Shown: positions 11,588 through 23,041, counted from the first letter of the stretch. The stretch: DNA of 64,000 nt from Rhabditoides inermis (GCA_963966185.1 CAWZYM010000253.1:880001-944000); one strand, 5' to 3'. The notes: generated from the sequence alone by a model not told the origin. Translations and numbers: made by a program.

Positions 11588-12412
11588 CCTGTCTTCATGC
11601 GTTCCATTACTCGATAAACATACTCACAATCAGTTGTATTGTCTTGTTTGGTTGTTCTTTGAACTACTAGAGATTGCCGCACTATATCCCTCGAATTGCT
11701 TGACGTCTTATCTTAGACATTATCGCTCAAATCTTTTTTGCTATAAAACAGCGATGAGAAAAGTTATAAGTAGTTTCGTACTTATTTTTAGTGTGTTGGA
11801 TTCTGGACAGGGTATGACAGATTAGTATACGTTCTATTTCACTTGACCATAAACTGCAACTGTCGATTGCACAAGTGTCTGAAAAAATATTGAAAAGAAA
11901 TGTGAGTGACAAAAAAAGAGATATCCAAATCTATCAAACCTAAACTTATTGGAGACCAGCACGGTCTATTGGTGCCAGTCAACAATCTGTGTGAAATTTA
12001 CATGATATTATTGCTTGATTGTCTGACGATTATCTGAATTTGTTTCTCTGACGTGAGCATTCAAACTTCACGTTCTCATATTCTACGTCACAGTTGTGCG
12101 TTATGCGTATCTATGGAATCATAGTGGAAAACAAAAAACAATCGCTCACATCATATGTAGGGTTTGTTTTGTATTAAGCGTTTGATGTTACACAAAAAAG
12201 CCTTGGCCGGCTACAATAAAAAAACGGAAATGTAAATGACGTAATGGTTTGACAAACCTATCGCCTACTTCTTGAAACAAAACAAAATCCTAGTTTCAAA
12301 AACTTGTAAGAGCTTCGTTCATAGGATAGGTGAGAGCTTGAATAAGACAGTTGCAGATGATTGAATCACCCCTACAGTTAACTGTGACGTTTTTTAACAT
12401 TTTGTTTTTCAT
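11588..12412. other. Intergenic space between convergent nuclear receptors
   Basis: AT-rich spacer holding both 3' UTRs. No exon, RNA gene or recognisable transposon end was seen. Confidence 0.5.
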
Positions 12413-15060
12413 TCACATGATTGAGTTGAACATGCTTTGCAGCAGGTCGAATCGGTTGTCGGCAATCAGAAGGGCGTTGACCAAGACTTCTCGATGAAAC
12501 AGCTCCGATGGTTTCTGGAATGAGTAGGTGGAAAGGTTGTGGACGACGGTAGTGGTTTGCCTGAAGTGAGATGACGAGGTCGAGAACGGCTGCGAGGCGC
12601 AGACTGCTAGCCACTAGGTCCATGCCACGCCAACTAGAGTACACAGCCAGTAGCTCACTCACAACCTGAAACCTTCTGTAAATCTCTCTCTCTCTCTCTC
12701 TCATCATATCTCCCTCATTCACACCTTGTTTTTCGTGGTCACATGAAGGAGTTCCGTGGCTGCCTCGAACTTCTAAAAGCGACTGTCAACTGAGAAACGT
12801 TGTGTGATGAGAGAACGAGCCTCTTCTCCCTTGATGAAGAATGCGAATAGAAAAAGGGCGCATAGCTCGAGTTCGTCTAGGTGCAGCTTCTGCATCGGCA
12901 GCATCAGCAGACCACGGAACTGACTCCACTTTGCGTCGTTTACCCTGCGAAACACTGGTTTGTCCACACATTTTATCGAACAATAGTTACCGTTTCACTT
13001 CCTCCCCCTGCAATATGAATCGTTTCGTCCCGGCAAAGAAGTTGTCTCCGAACGCGTGATATGAGCCGTCGGGGAAGTAGTAGCGGGGCAGGCTGCATAC
13101 ACATTGTCCACTGCTACTCTATCCAAGACTCACTCATTCCATCCGTTCTGTTCACACATGCGCACTGATCGATACGCGTTCTCGAGAAAGTACAGTTGCA
13201 AATAGAACTCGCGACACATCTGTCTCTGCAACACATAAAAAATTTTCTCTGTGCTCTCTATCCTCTCACGTGAGATTACATGTTTTAACAACGTTTTTCA
13301 TCACTCAGAGAACATGAGCAGCCCACCTATTCGTTCCGGCCCACCTATTCGTTCCGATTGGAAACGTTGGGACTGACCAGTCTAGTAGAACGCCGCGCAC
13401 GAAACGACCTCACTCTCGCACACAAAATGTACAAGCGGCTGGTCAGTACCCCATTCTCTTCCATGTTCAAGCTGAAACCTTGCCACGGGCGAAATGGCAC
13501 ATTCTCACTTCATATCAAAGCAACGAGGTCCACGCTTTTGCATAATTCCTACGCACTCAGAACCGCTCGTTTCATTCTCGCACTCACAAAATCACATCCA
13601 CGCGTCTTACGACTCTCTCACTCGAGGTTCTGTAAGGCACTCACGCGAATCGATCTTACACATACACTCAAGCTTGCGAGCTAAGACACAGTTGTGACAG
13701 GTGCAACAGCAATTAACACAGCAAACATGTACGGACGAATACAAGCACGGGATAATACATGCACGGGAAAGATACATGCACGGAATAACACAGGCCGCCC
13801 CTGGATCTCGCCGCACCCGATCGCACTGTGCCGTCGCCCGCTCGTTTCCTCTCACTGTCTGCCGCCGCCGATCGATCGATGCAAGCCGAGAGTGCCCGAA
13901 CCGATCTACCGGACTGATCTACCACCCATCTCTGACCCCCAGTGAGCACGTGCGACAATAATCTTGCTATAATTTCGTGATTAGTTCTAGTGCTACACTC
14001 TTCACACATTGCCCTCTCATTGCTCTGAAGCTATTGACACTGTACTTGTGGTATCTCTCATTGGCAGTTGCTGTTCGATCGTTTTATACAGTGGTTGATT
14101 TGGCTCGGCTGGGTAGAAGGAAAGGTGCTGATGCTGAAGTTTGTATCTGCTCTCTTGCACATGTCTCTTATTGTGTGTTCCACGATTTCACATACCTTCT
14201 GCGCTTCGCTGACTCCATCCAGAGGAAAGCACGAGTGTACGAATCGAGTGACATTAGGATAGTCGCGGACTAGCAGTTCGCTCGCCTCGAACACTGTCAA
14301 GCGCTCCGGATAGTTCTGCAACACGGTGTACTCACTGTGTACAGCGCACTGTTTTACCTGCGGGTAGGATAGCCTATACTGCGTGCGAATGTGATACAGT
14401 GCACGGTAGCCTGTGCGTATTTTGGAGAGAAGAGGAGCGAGTGATTTGTCGGACGCCAAGCATGTCGGCAATTGATACACCAGAAATGTGACATGTTTAG
14501 ATCCTCTGGTCGCACTCACTCACTCACCACTCACCACTTGTTCCGATTTGCTTGACGGTCCTGGTTCATTCACTCTGCTCTCGTAGGTACGCGTGTTTTC
14601 TCTGTCTCGCACTACTAAATATAGGGCTGTGATATCATATCAGATAAGGTCCTTATCTGTTTTCGTCTTCACTCACGTTCTCGTTTCATACCGACCCGCA
14701 AGCATTTGGCGAGACGACAGCAGCGGCACATACATCGAACGGCTGGAACAACCATCGTGGTCGGCACGTGGCATTGTACTCACTCGAATCGACCGAGCAG
14801 TCGTTGTTGCCTCTGCATGTGTACGTGAGATTCAGCGTGACGCTGCGACGAAAGAACGCGGCGCAAGCCCTGGCAACCATGCTGTCAACAACCGCCATCA
14901 TATGTGCATACCTGCAGCACTCGACTCCGAAATGAGCGCCGTCAGTGTGATGTGCGCACACTCGACACTGGTGCGAGCGATCGGACGCTCGTAGACGGGG
15001 AACGTACATATGATGGAGGGGGATTGAACGTGTCAACTCGTGACGCGACACACAGACCAA
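12413..15060 (-). CDS. Nuclear hormone receptor 2
   Basis: Paralog of receptor 1 on the other strand. Finger 1 reads CRVCAHHTDGAHF then CCRACAAFFRRSVT (exons 15060-14912 and 14869-14784). Finger 2 reads TYTCRGNNDCSVD then CMCRCCRLAKCLRVGM (exon 14742-14677). Ligand-domain exons follow: about 14504-14358 (APLLSKIRTGYR), a piece near 14330-14200 (DYPNVTRFVHSCFPLDG), 13230-13140 (CREFYLQLYFLENAYRSV), about 13090-13010 (YYFPDGSYHAFGDNFFAG), 12955-12790 (LDELELCALFLFAFFIKGEE), 12745-12540 in two parts, and a last exon ending QSMFNSIM-stop. All eight zinc cysteines are present. The start is uncertain: the Met at 15009 would align better with receptor 1 than the one at 15060. The 13240-14190 intron shows no convincing exon. 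Confidence 0.83.
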
Positions 15061-16303
15061 TCAGACAGAGTGTCAGGCGAAAACAACCACAACGAGGAAT
15101 GGGCGGGACGAATGTGATTGTATTAGTAGCAGGCGAAAAGGACAATGTTCTGTGAGTTCTGTGTGTGAATCACACAACGTATGTAGGAGGGTTGACGTAT
15201 TCTGTGCCTGCATAGAAACACTCAAGTATTATACATGATTCTAATCATGAAAAGAAGAAGATACTGTGACTACCTATTCTTCAAAGACTTCATGAAAATA
15301 GAAAACAACAACATTCGCATGAATCACGAAATGGCCATTACAGTGCAAAAACTATCACTGTTCCTATAATATTGTTGTACTCTCCCGCCCGGTGACAATT
15401 ATTTTATGGTCTGACCTATTGTAGCGCAAACAGATTTTTGTATCAATCTATGAATACCGCTAAAAACTAAATAATTAAACGTAACAAGCATGAAAAAATA
15501 GGCATAGAAACTGAAATATTCAAAAAACCTAAACTACACTTTTCTTAAAGGGGTATACAAACTACTAACGTTGTAAAAAGTGGAAAAAAAGATTAGTAGA
15601 TCATCGGTTTGTTCACATGATAATGTCTCATTAGCTCCACAAAAAAAGAATAATGCTTAGAAAAACAAACAGGGAGAAAAAAACTCTGAGGAAAAATGCG
15701 TGGCAATCAGACCGATACTCAATATCTATAGCATCAATTTTATTTGTTCACAAAACTGTCAGAAAGTATTGTATTTGTATACACTTACAAGTGCCACGGT
15801 GAAACACAATAACATTCCTGATTTAGTTCAGCCCGCTGTCAAAAAGATTGTACTCGTAATGTCGCGTACGCGTGTACCCGTTTGCGCTTTCTGCGAACGC
15901 GCGCGCTCTCGCTCTCCCTGTCTTCCGGGAGAAATCGCGCGCAGGCAAACGACTGTAGTACTGTAGAGAACACGTTAATTTCTGATTTCTGTTTCCCAGA
16001 GTTCTTTCTTCATACATGAGTACTTCATTTACAATCAAATTACAGGTTACAGACGGCATACTAACATATTTAAAAAAAAAGCACTTTAACAGATATCCTT
16101 AATTCATAAAATATGAAATATGCAATACTTGCATTTCGAACCCGTGAGCTTGGCGCCGCATCGGTGCACGCACGCATACGCCGCGAAGCTCTTCACTCTT
16201 TTTTTCCGCAAAACACTAGCGTTAGACGGAATGAAATACGTGGTGGGACTACTTTTGAACCAGAACAGTAGCCACCCTGACTATGAGGCTCGATTCAAGT
16301 AGT
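15061..16303. other. Intergenic region with no gene seen
   Basis: Divergent side of receptor 2, which should include its promoter. The sequence is AT-rich with short ORFs only, none of which resemble a known family. A CG-rich patch occurs at 15860-15950. Confidence 0.4.
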
Positions 16304-17100
16304 GAATTTCATCGGAGCCCTATGAACCATGGTATATTCTTGAAGTCGGTTACAAGAGACAGATAGATATAATACTTATATTTCCTAATTTTCAGATTCT
16401 AGAAAGTCGAGTGACGTTTCAGACTTCACAAGCAGTGGCGTCCGACTGTACCGCCATCGGCAGAATAGCCCTGTGCGATGCGCGTCGCGGAGAGGGAAGC
16501 GAGAGAGTGTGTATAGAGTAGAGGCACCAGACACGTCCACACCGTACATGGACGCCCGGATGAGAGTGAATGGATGCAACAACGGGACCTTGTCTTATCG
16601 GGGAACCAATTATCTTGGAATTGAAAATGATGAAAATCAGTCACCACAAACCGCATGTAGACTAAGACAAACAATGCGAACAATACTACATATACCTCTT
16701 ATAGATTATGCTTTGAACACTCATGTAAAAATGAAAGTCAGTACTGAAAGTCAGTAAGTAGTGAATTTAATCGGAGCACTATGAAATATGGTATATTCGA
16801 GATGTTCAGAACAAAACATAATTGATAGTAATGGTTTGGTTTCATGAAAAGTTCATTTTGAAAAGTCAGTTTTCTCACTGCCCACATTCCCTTCAAACAG
16901 GGGCCATAAATTGCCTGTGGGGAGGAGGCGATGGGAACGCGAGAGTGTGTGTAAAGAGAGAAGAGAGAGACACCAGAAACGTCCACCAAAATCCCGGACG
17001 TCCATGGATGTCCATGGACAGGGATCACCTAACTCGAGCTGTACTGTACTTAGAGACGAGATTGGACAAGAAAGTGTGTGAGAGAGAGAAAGAGAGCGAA
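16304..17100. repeat. Dispersed non-coding repeat, copies B and C in tandem
   Basis: Two diverged copies (16304-16600 and 16746-17050) of the repeat also seen at 9475-9735. Both start with an AATTT.ATCGGAGC block and GGTATATTC, carry a GA-rich stretch with GAGAGTGTGT, then GGCACCAGACACGTCC or GACACCAGAAACGTCC. Copy C contains the short palindrome GTCCATGGATGTCCATGGAC. Confidence 0.65.
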
Positions 17101-17424
17101 TCTATAGGATAAAAGAGAGAGAAAAGTTATTGGACAAAGTCAAGGGTGTCCTTATCTAATTGATGAAAGAGTATATTATTGTGGCATATTCAAGAATACT
17201 GCACACATACATAAAATGTACGTTGCGAAAAGAATCTTTTTATTCCGCGTGTGAGAGAACAAGAACTTTTTGTTGTTGATATTTTTGACTATATTAATAA
17301 TGTGTATTCTGAATGAAATGTCCTTGCTAATAGTAACACTAAGATCGCAAAAAGGGATAGAAATGCAGAAACTTCTGGGATAAAATATTCTAATGTTGTT
17401 CTAATGTTTGAAATTGTTTTCTTT

Positions 17425-17646
17425 AAAGGATGTATCCGGACAATGTATTATTCCCTGATCTTCAGGATGAGGTCGCTTTCGTTCTCTTCAATGAAGACGA
17501 GTTTTGAAGTTCTGTTTGCGCAGAAAAATTGTTAAAAACACAAACAATTTTCCACGTTCTTACAATTTCAAAAGAAGGTTTCATTGACGAGAACAAAAGC
17601 GACCCCAACCTCAGGCAAGATTACATTGTCCGGATAAATCCTTTAA
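17425..17646. mobile_element. Short TTAA-type MITE, fully palindromic
   Basis: Ends are TTTAAAGGATGTATCCGGAC and its reverse complement, finishing GTCCGGATAAATCCTTTAAA. The arms keep pairing inward through GAGGTCGCTTTCGTTCTC and GAGAACAAAAGCGACC. It is about 220 bp with no ORF. The edges TTAA+AGG resemble those of the elements at 3084 and 9786 although the rest differs. Confidence 0.75.
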
Positions 17647-17942
17647 ATACAAATTACTAAACTTTTCTACGATATCCTAGGACCCAGGAAACACCACGGT
17701 CTTAAATCGTACAGTTTCCCGTTTGGTTTTGTTTCTATTAAAGATGTAAGCAAGATCCGAACGACGGCCGCTTTAAAGAAGAACTCCGGGGAAAGAGTCA
17801 CCCGGGCGAACAGAGGTTGCGCTCTATTCAATGTTTTGGCGCGAAAGTGAGCAGTGCACAGAGAGGCCAGCGTGAGAGAATGAGAGCGGCCGTTCGCGTT
17901 TGCGCTGCACTATGGAATACACACAATGACAACATATCAATT

Positions 17943-18062
17943 ACAACTTATCTACTACATCATTAGAGAGGGCGCGCAGCGCCCTCTCTCTTGGGTTAAA
18001 ATAAGGCTCGCGCCAGAATTTTCAAGTAGCGATATCCAAAGGACATGTTAGCAACAATGTGA
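17943..18062 (-). mobile_element. Helitron-like 3' end fragment
   Basis: On the minus strand the sequence ends with the hairpin GAGAGGGCGCTGCGCGCCCT followed by CTCTAA and then T, the arrangement of a Helitron 3' terminus (hairpin, CTRR, insertion before T). The 80 bp upstream (GCTAACATG.CCTTTGGATATCGCTA) matches the elements ending at 22466 and 44522. Confidence 0.6.
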
Positions 18063-18210
18063 AGTCTTCCAATTTATGTTTTTTGTCGTTTCCAGTCACG
18101 CTAGCTGATAGCTAGCCCTCTGCTGGCGGGCGAGCGCGAGAGCACGCGAGAGAGCACGCTGTTTGGAGAGAGACAGATGTACTTTGGTGGCTGCGATCAG
18201 TAGGAATTTA

Positions 18211-19092
18211 GTAAGGGGAGAGAGAAAGAGAGAACGAGAGAACGAGAGAACGAGAGAACGAGAGAACGAGAGAACGAGAGAACGAGAGAACGATATAACG
18301 AGAGAAAAGGAGAAAAAGAGAGGAGGGAAGGAGGGAAGGAGAGACGGAGAGAACGAGAGAACGAGAGAACGAGAGAAGGATAGAAAGAGAGAACGAGAGA
18401 ACGAGAGAACCAGAGAAAGAGAGAAAGATATAAAAAGAGAACGAGAGAGCTAGAGAACGAGAGAAAGAGAGAAAGGGAGAAGGAGGGAAGGAGGGATGGA
18501 GAGAAGAAGAGAAGGATAGAAAGAGAGAACGAGAGAACTAGAGAACGAAAGAAAGAGAGAAAGAGATAAAGAGAGAACGAGAGAAAGCGAGAACGATATA
18601 ACGAGAGAATTAGAGAACGAGAGAAAGAGAGAATGGGAGGAGGAGGGAAGGAGGGAAGGACAGAAAGAGAGAAAGAGAGAACGAGAGAACGAGAGAACGA
18701 GAGAACGAGAGAACGAGAGAACGAGAGAACGAGAGAACGAGAAAACGAGAAAACGAGAGAAAGAGAAAACGAGAGAAAGAGAGAACGATATAACGAGAGA
18801 GCTAGAGAACGAGAGAAAGAGAGAAAGGGAGAAGGAGGGAAGGAGGGATGGAGAGAAGAAGAGAAGGAGAGAAGGAGAGAACTAGAGAAAAAAGAGAACG
18901 AGAGAAAGAGAGAAGGAAAGAAGGAGGGAAGGAAGGAAGGAGGGAAGGAGAGGAGGAGAGGAGGAGAGAAGGGGAGAAGGAGAGAAGGAGGGAAGGAATG
19001 GGAGGAGAGAAGGAGGAAAGGAGAGGAGGAGAGAAGGAAAGAAGGAGAGAAGGAGGGAAGGAATGGAAGGAGAGAACGAGAGAACGAGAAAA
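18211..19092. repeat. 0.9 kb purine-only tandem repeat (AGAGAACG and relatives)
   Basis: The plus strand is almost pure A+G for about 880 bp, built from the octamer AGAGAACG with degenerate runs of AGGA and AGAA. It is effectively a long homopurine/homopyrimidine tract. Long open frames on both strands here (Arg/Glu-rich and Ser/Phe/Leu-rich) come from the repeat and are not called as genes. Confidence 0.93.
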
Positions 19093-19166
19093 TATCGAAT
19101 AAATTTGAAATGAAATTGATGAAATAATGAGAGAAGAACATGTTACATGTATGAAGACGAGAGAGA

Positions 19167-19689
19167 AAATTTCTATGAAATTCAACAAAAGGACATATAT
19201 TATCTTTTAAAAGTACTTCCGTAAAAAGTGTTGTTTGTGTTAACCTGATTCAAGAAAAGCGCATGCATATATTATTAATTTTCGAAAAATCAAATCGTAA
19301 ACACCTGAACATGAAAACTAACACAAACTTGCTCTTTCAAAACGTTGAATAATTTTTGAATAATTAATGTTGAATAATTCCATGTTTTGTTTTTTTGACA
19401 TTTTTATACCTGAAACATTGAGTCAAACAACATCACGAATAACATTTTATTTTACTGATAAACCATAAATAATAAACCGCAAAAAACACTAAATAAACAA
19501 AACAATCGTATTATTCTGAATGTTACGTGTAACTATTCTATATTCGTTTGAAAGAGCAAGTTTGTGTTAGTTTTCATGTTCAGGTGTTTACGATTTGATT
19601 TTTCGAAAATTAATAATATATGCATGCGCTTTTCTTGAATCAGGTTAACACAAACAACACTTTTTACGGAAGTACTTTTAAAAGATAAT
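19167..19689. mobile_element. Foldback element copy 1
   Basis: Arms of about 125 bp. The left starts TTATCTTTTAAAAGTACTTC and runs to TTGCTCTTTCAAA. The right is its reverse complement and ends AAAAGATAA at 19689. A unique stretch beyond the left arm (ATGTCCTTTTGTTGAATTTC on the minus strand) is shared with the copy at 43399-43760, so the true element extends past the inverted repeat on one side. No ORF. Confidence 0.8.
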
Positions 19690-19830
19690 ATCATCCATAG
19701 ATACTCCAACTAGAAGCATTTTCTCATTGACATATGTGTAGCAGGCCAGAGACAGTGAAACATAATTCTCCAGATTTCCAAATAATATCCCAAATCATGT
19801 ACACATATCACCGTTTATCACATAGCAATC

Positions 19831-19959
19831 ATGTTGTGTCTTTTGTTCCTCCTCTTCCCTCTCGCAGTTGGGTCGAGTCCGTCGGCCTGTCCGCCTGGAC
19901 CGTCGAGATCTGCAACGCACTGCATCAACAACAACGACGACAATGACATGGTCAAATAA
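19831..19959 (+). CDS. Possible tiny secreted peptide
   Basis: A 42-residue frame starts with MLCLLFLLFPLAVGSS, a good signal peptide, followed by a short tail with two cysteines (ACPPGPSRSATHCINNNDDND) and a stop. The cysteine and Asp/Asn spacing vaguely recalls part of a WAP core, but too little is present to assign a family. An AAATAAA overlaps the stop codon and could serve as polyadenylation signal. It sits alone beside a foldback element. It could equally be a chance ORF or a decayed exon. Confidence 0.3.
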   Translation: MLCLLFLLFPLAVGSSPSACPPGPSRSATHCINNNDDNDMVK

Positions 19960-20930
19960 AAGCTTGTTAGGTGATTAAAAAAAGTTACTAACTAGGTAGC
20001 AATAATTCAATTACATAACGTGAGACGGGAAACACTTACCACCTATCTCCTTGCCCTTTATTCCCATGCGCGCCTCCTCGCCTCGCTTCCTCCTCCCTTT
20101 TCTCGCGTCGCACGGTCGCGCTGCATGTCACGCCCGCCTTCTCCTTTTCATCCTACAAGGAACATCTATCGATACACAAAACACATACTGCATATAACAT
20201 AACATATAAATAAGCAATGAAACTAAGACGAAACACAAATCGATACATTTCGAAACAAAATATACCCTGCAAAGTGGATTGATTGATGAACAATCATTTG
20301 TGAAACCACGTAACAACACACATACAACTAATGCATCGATTTAATGCAAAAAATAAGTAACAAAAACAATAACAAACGAACGAAATCAAGAAAAACACAC
20401 AAACAGCTGATCGGCTGATTGCACAATGCAAAAGTGGGCGTGGCTATCAGGCCCCGCCCCCGTTTGCATATTATTGCCAAAAAGAAATCGGACTGAATAA
20501 TTCAATATGCAAATTTTTGTTTTTTCTCAAAACTTTGACTATCCGAATCGGAATCACAACCTATGATTTCCCCTGATCCCCCGGCACTCTACTTTTCCCC
20601 GGCGTTCTTCTTTAACGGCTTTTCATTTTCTGCCACTGCCACAGGCCACAGAGACCGCGCGCAGAGACTGCTCTCATTGCCAAGCAACCAACAACTAGGA
20701 ATAATCTGACAGAGCATATAAGTCGGGTTCAATTGATTTTTTCGCAAAGTTATAGAGAACTTTGAAACTGGCAACTAATGCGACTGAAATCGCAAAACTG
20801 TCTATGTTAGATATTTAACAACTTATGATGCAAAATCGCTCTTGAAATTCTGTGAATGAATTGTAAAAAAGTTCAAAAATGAAACGAACTATTAATTTCC
20901 AAGTGTTCTGTCTTGTGTTCTGTAAAATAG
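19960..20930. other. Intergenic spacer
   Basis: No gene, RNA or repeat end was recognised. The stretch 20440-20520 is moderately GC-rich, and the rest is AT-rich. Confidence 0.4.
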
Positions 20931-21754
20931 GCCCATGGACAGCCCATGGACAACTTTGCAGAAGTGCAGCGAGAACTCATCTGCAGAATCGGCCCTGGGC
21001 CGATTTTGCAGACGAAATTCAGACAGTCTGTAAAATCAGCCCAGGGCCGATTTTACAGACGAATCGCAGACAAAGAGGGCAGAACCATCTGCATTATCGG
21101 CCCTCGGCCGATTTTGCAGACAGACCTGATAGCTTGTCTTGGCAAAACATTCGCCGAGCGCGGGACTCGATCCCAAGAAGCGAGCGCGCAGATTGCACAA
21201 CGATACCACTAGGCCACCCACGCTTGCGCTGCTCTCTCTCAAAGACGGGAGACAATGCGCTGCGTTCAAAGAGACGAGACTTGATGATGCTTACTTTGTG
21301 AATGTAATTGTTTCGAAACCAAGGAACTAATCTTTTGGAAACATAGCATTTGATATTTGATTGTTCACTCTCACACAATTAGCAGTAGCTGTCACAATAC
21401 TTTTTTGAGGTGCGCGCTGTCGACTATTAGTTAATGCAGCTCGCAACATGTGCCATCGTAGTGTAGTGGTGTAGCACCGCGAACATTGATCTTATCTCGC
21501 GAGTTCGAACCTCGCGCTCGGCGAATGTTTTGCCAAGACAAGCTATCAGGTCTGTCTGCAAAATCGGCCGAGGGCCGATAATGCAGATGGTTCTGCCCTC
21601 TTTGTCTGCGATTCGTCTGTAAAATCGGCCCTGGGCTGATTTTACAGACTGTCTGAATTTCGTCTGCAAAATCGGCCCAGGGCCGATTGTACAGATGAGT
21701 TCTCGCTGCACTTCTGCAAAATTGTTCATGGGCTGTCCATGGGCCTATTTTACA
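20931..21754. mobile_element. Large foldback element with tRNA-like sequence in each arm
   Basis: Left end TGTAAAATAGGCCCATGGAC, right end its reverse complement. The arms match for about 240 bp. Within each arm are three smaller palindromes of the form TCGGCCCTGGGCCGA, so the element can fold at two levels. Next to the loop, the left side on the minus strand has TGGCCTAGTGG and GGGATCGAGTCCC, and the right side on the plus strand has TAGTGTAGTGG and GAGTTCGAACCTC. Both look like tRNA box A and box B. Neither folds into an obviously complete tRNA, so these are read as tRNA-derived modules. Confidence 0.75.
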
Positions 21755-21926
21755 ATGCGAAGACAGAATGTTTTGGATTTTCAGAAACTTTTACTATTTG
21801 AAAATGTGATTTGCATTTTTTTAATGATGATATGAATTTGCAAACTTTAGTCGCAATATTTACTTATTTCATAGTTTTCCATATTATTGCGAAAAAGACA
21901 ATTGAGCTCGACTTATATTTGATTGA

Positions 21927-21966
21927 TTAGCGCGCGGTGTGCACGGCGTGCACACCGCGCGCTAAG
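21927..21966. repeat. Perfect GC-rich palindrome bounded by TTAG/CTAA
   Basis: TTAGCGCGCGGTGTGCAC, a four-base loop, then the complementary arm ending GCGCGCTAA. On the minus strand it ends CTAA followed by T, like a Helitron 3' terminus. Confidence 0.6.
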
Positions 21967-21969
21967 TCC

Positions 21970-22466
21970 GGATAAATCCACAGATCACACGTTACGTTTC
22001 GGATCGCCGTTACGTTTCACAAAACGCTTTTCCCCACATATTTTCTCACTACCGTTCGGAGTCGCGCCTACTGCGCTCTTTCTCCTGGTTATAGTTGGCG
22101 GACCCAAAACAACGCAAACCCGGCGCGAATTAGACGCTGGCGGCGGCGGGGCGAACTACACTCAAAGTGCAAGTTGGAGAACACGCGCAGAAAACGAGAG
22201 AGAGAGTACGGCAGAGAGTCAGAGTGACTGGAAACGACACCCACCCACACGCTGGCCTCTCGCCTCATGGATGCGCGAGATCGCTCATAACTTCTTTCGG
22301 AGAAAAGATACAAAGATGCCCACGACCAATGATCTGTCCTACGGAACGGTGCGAACCTAACTAACAAGAATTAGATCAGTTCACATTGTTGCTAACATGA
22401 CCTTTAGATATCGCTTCATGAAAATTCTGGCGCGAGCCCTATCCTAAGCCAAAAGAGAGGGCGCTG
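21970..22466 (+). mobile_element. Helitron-like non-autonomous element, copy 1
   Basis: About 500 bp nearly identical to 44020-44522, starting near CACAGATCACACGTTACG and ending in the GAGAGGGCGCTGCGCGC hairpin. Here the second hairpin arm is replaced, so the 3' end is damaged, while the copy at 44522 is complete. There is no Rep/helicase ORF, and short ORFs inside are not conserved as protein. Confidence 0.65.
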
Positions 22467-22497
22467 CGCGCTTGAAGAACGTCGATTCTCTCTAATA

Positions 22498-22800
22498 TTT
22501 GCAAAAGAACGACGATTCTGCGTTACTTTTGAATCTGCCACTGCCACGGATGCAGACGAAAATTTGAGTTCGAAATTAGTTCCACCACGAATAACCTAAC
22601 GCCCCACGCTTCAATACTGATTGGGCTCGGAGACGTGAGCGCAAATGAACCACGCTCATTCACTAGCTCAGTGCATGTGCGCTGGGTCGTGCCCCCGAGC
22701 TTCGCGGGTTCGATTCCGGTCGCCGCCAAATGTTTTGCTCGTGTGAAAATGAGGAGTTGTGGCAGGTTGTGGCAGAAATAAATAGCCACTGTGCCTTTAA
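22498..22800 (+). mobile_element. SINE-like TTAA element, truncated copy
   Basis: Matches 9786-10139 in inverted orientation. Box A TAGCTCAGTGC and box B GGTTCGATTCC lie near 22665-22725 on the plus strand. The element ends GCCACTGTGCCTTTAA at 22800. Its other end is lost at about 22498 where Helitron-like sequence begins. Confidence 0.65.
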
Positions 22801-22849
22801 GCTGCACTTTGAAGAGCGGTTAATTTTTCTGTTTAATTTATTTGTTTCA

Positions 22850-23041
22850 CGTTGCAGTGTCTACACACCAGGTTTGTGTTAGTATTTGTAAACGTTTTAT
22901 GCATGTGCTTCTGCTGCATTGGGATAAGACAAAGTTCATCTGTTTACGCAAGTACTTTTCAAAGAAGATTGCAATTATGTTAGGTTAATATAATTTTTGA
23001 TAATACTTCGAGTCAAAAATAAGTCGCCACTGTTCCTTTAA
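22850..23041. mobile_element. Half of a foldback element followed by the right end of a SINE-like TTAA element
   Basis: 22855-22970 equals the right arm of the foldback element at 43625-43720 (TTTGTGTTAGTATTTGTAAA ... GTTTACGCAAGTACTTTT). 22975-23041 equals the right end of the 9786 element (GTCGCCACTGTTCCTTTAAT). The pieces are nested or recombined. Confidence 0.6.

Noticed and set aside
13358..13684. 108-residue plus frame within a receptor 2 intron
   Set aside because: No signal, domain or flanking splice sites. It is probably chance.
18197..19141. 314-residue Ser/Phe/Leu-rich minus frame and the plus-strand Arg/Glu frames
   Set aside because: Pure translation of the purine tract, with no start context, splice evidence or domain.
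21923..22367. Frames of 145 and 92 residues in the Helitron-like copy
   Set aside because: The corresponding frames in the 44020 copy are altered by indels, so no protein is conserved.
22655..22730. Functional tRNA gene
   Set aside because: Box A and box B are good, but no complete acceptor stem or plausible anticodon arm was found, and the same sequence recurs inside transposable elements.
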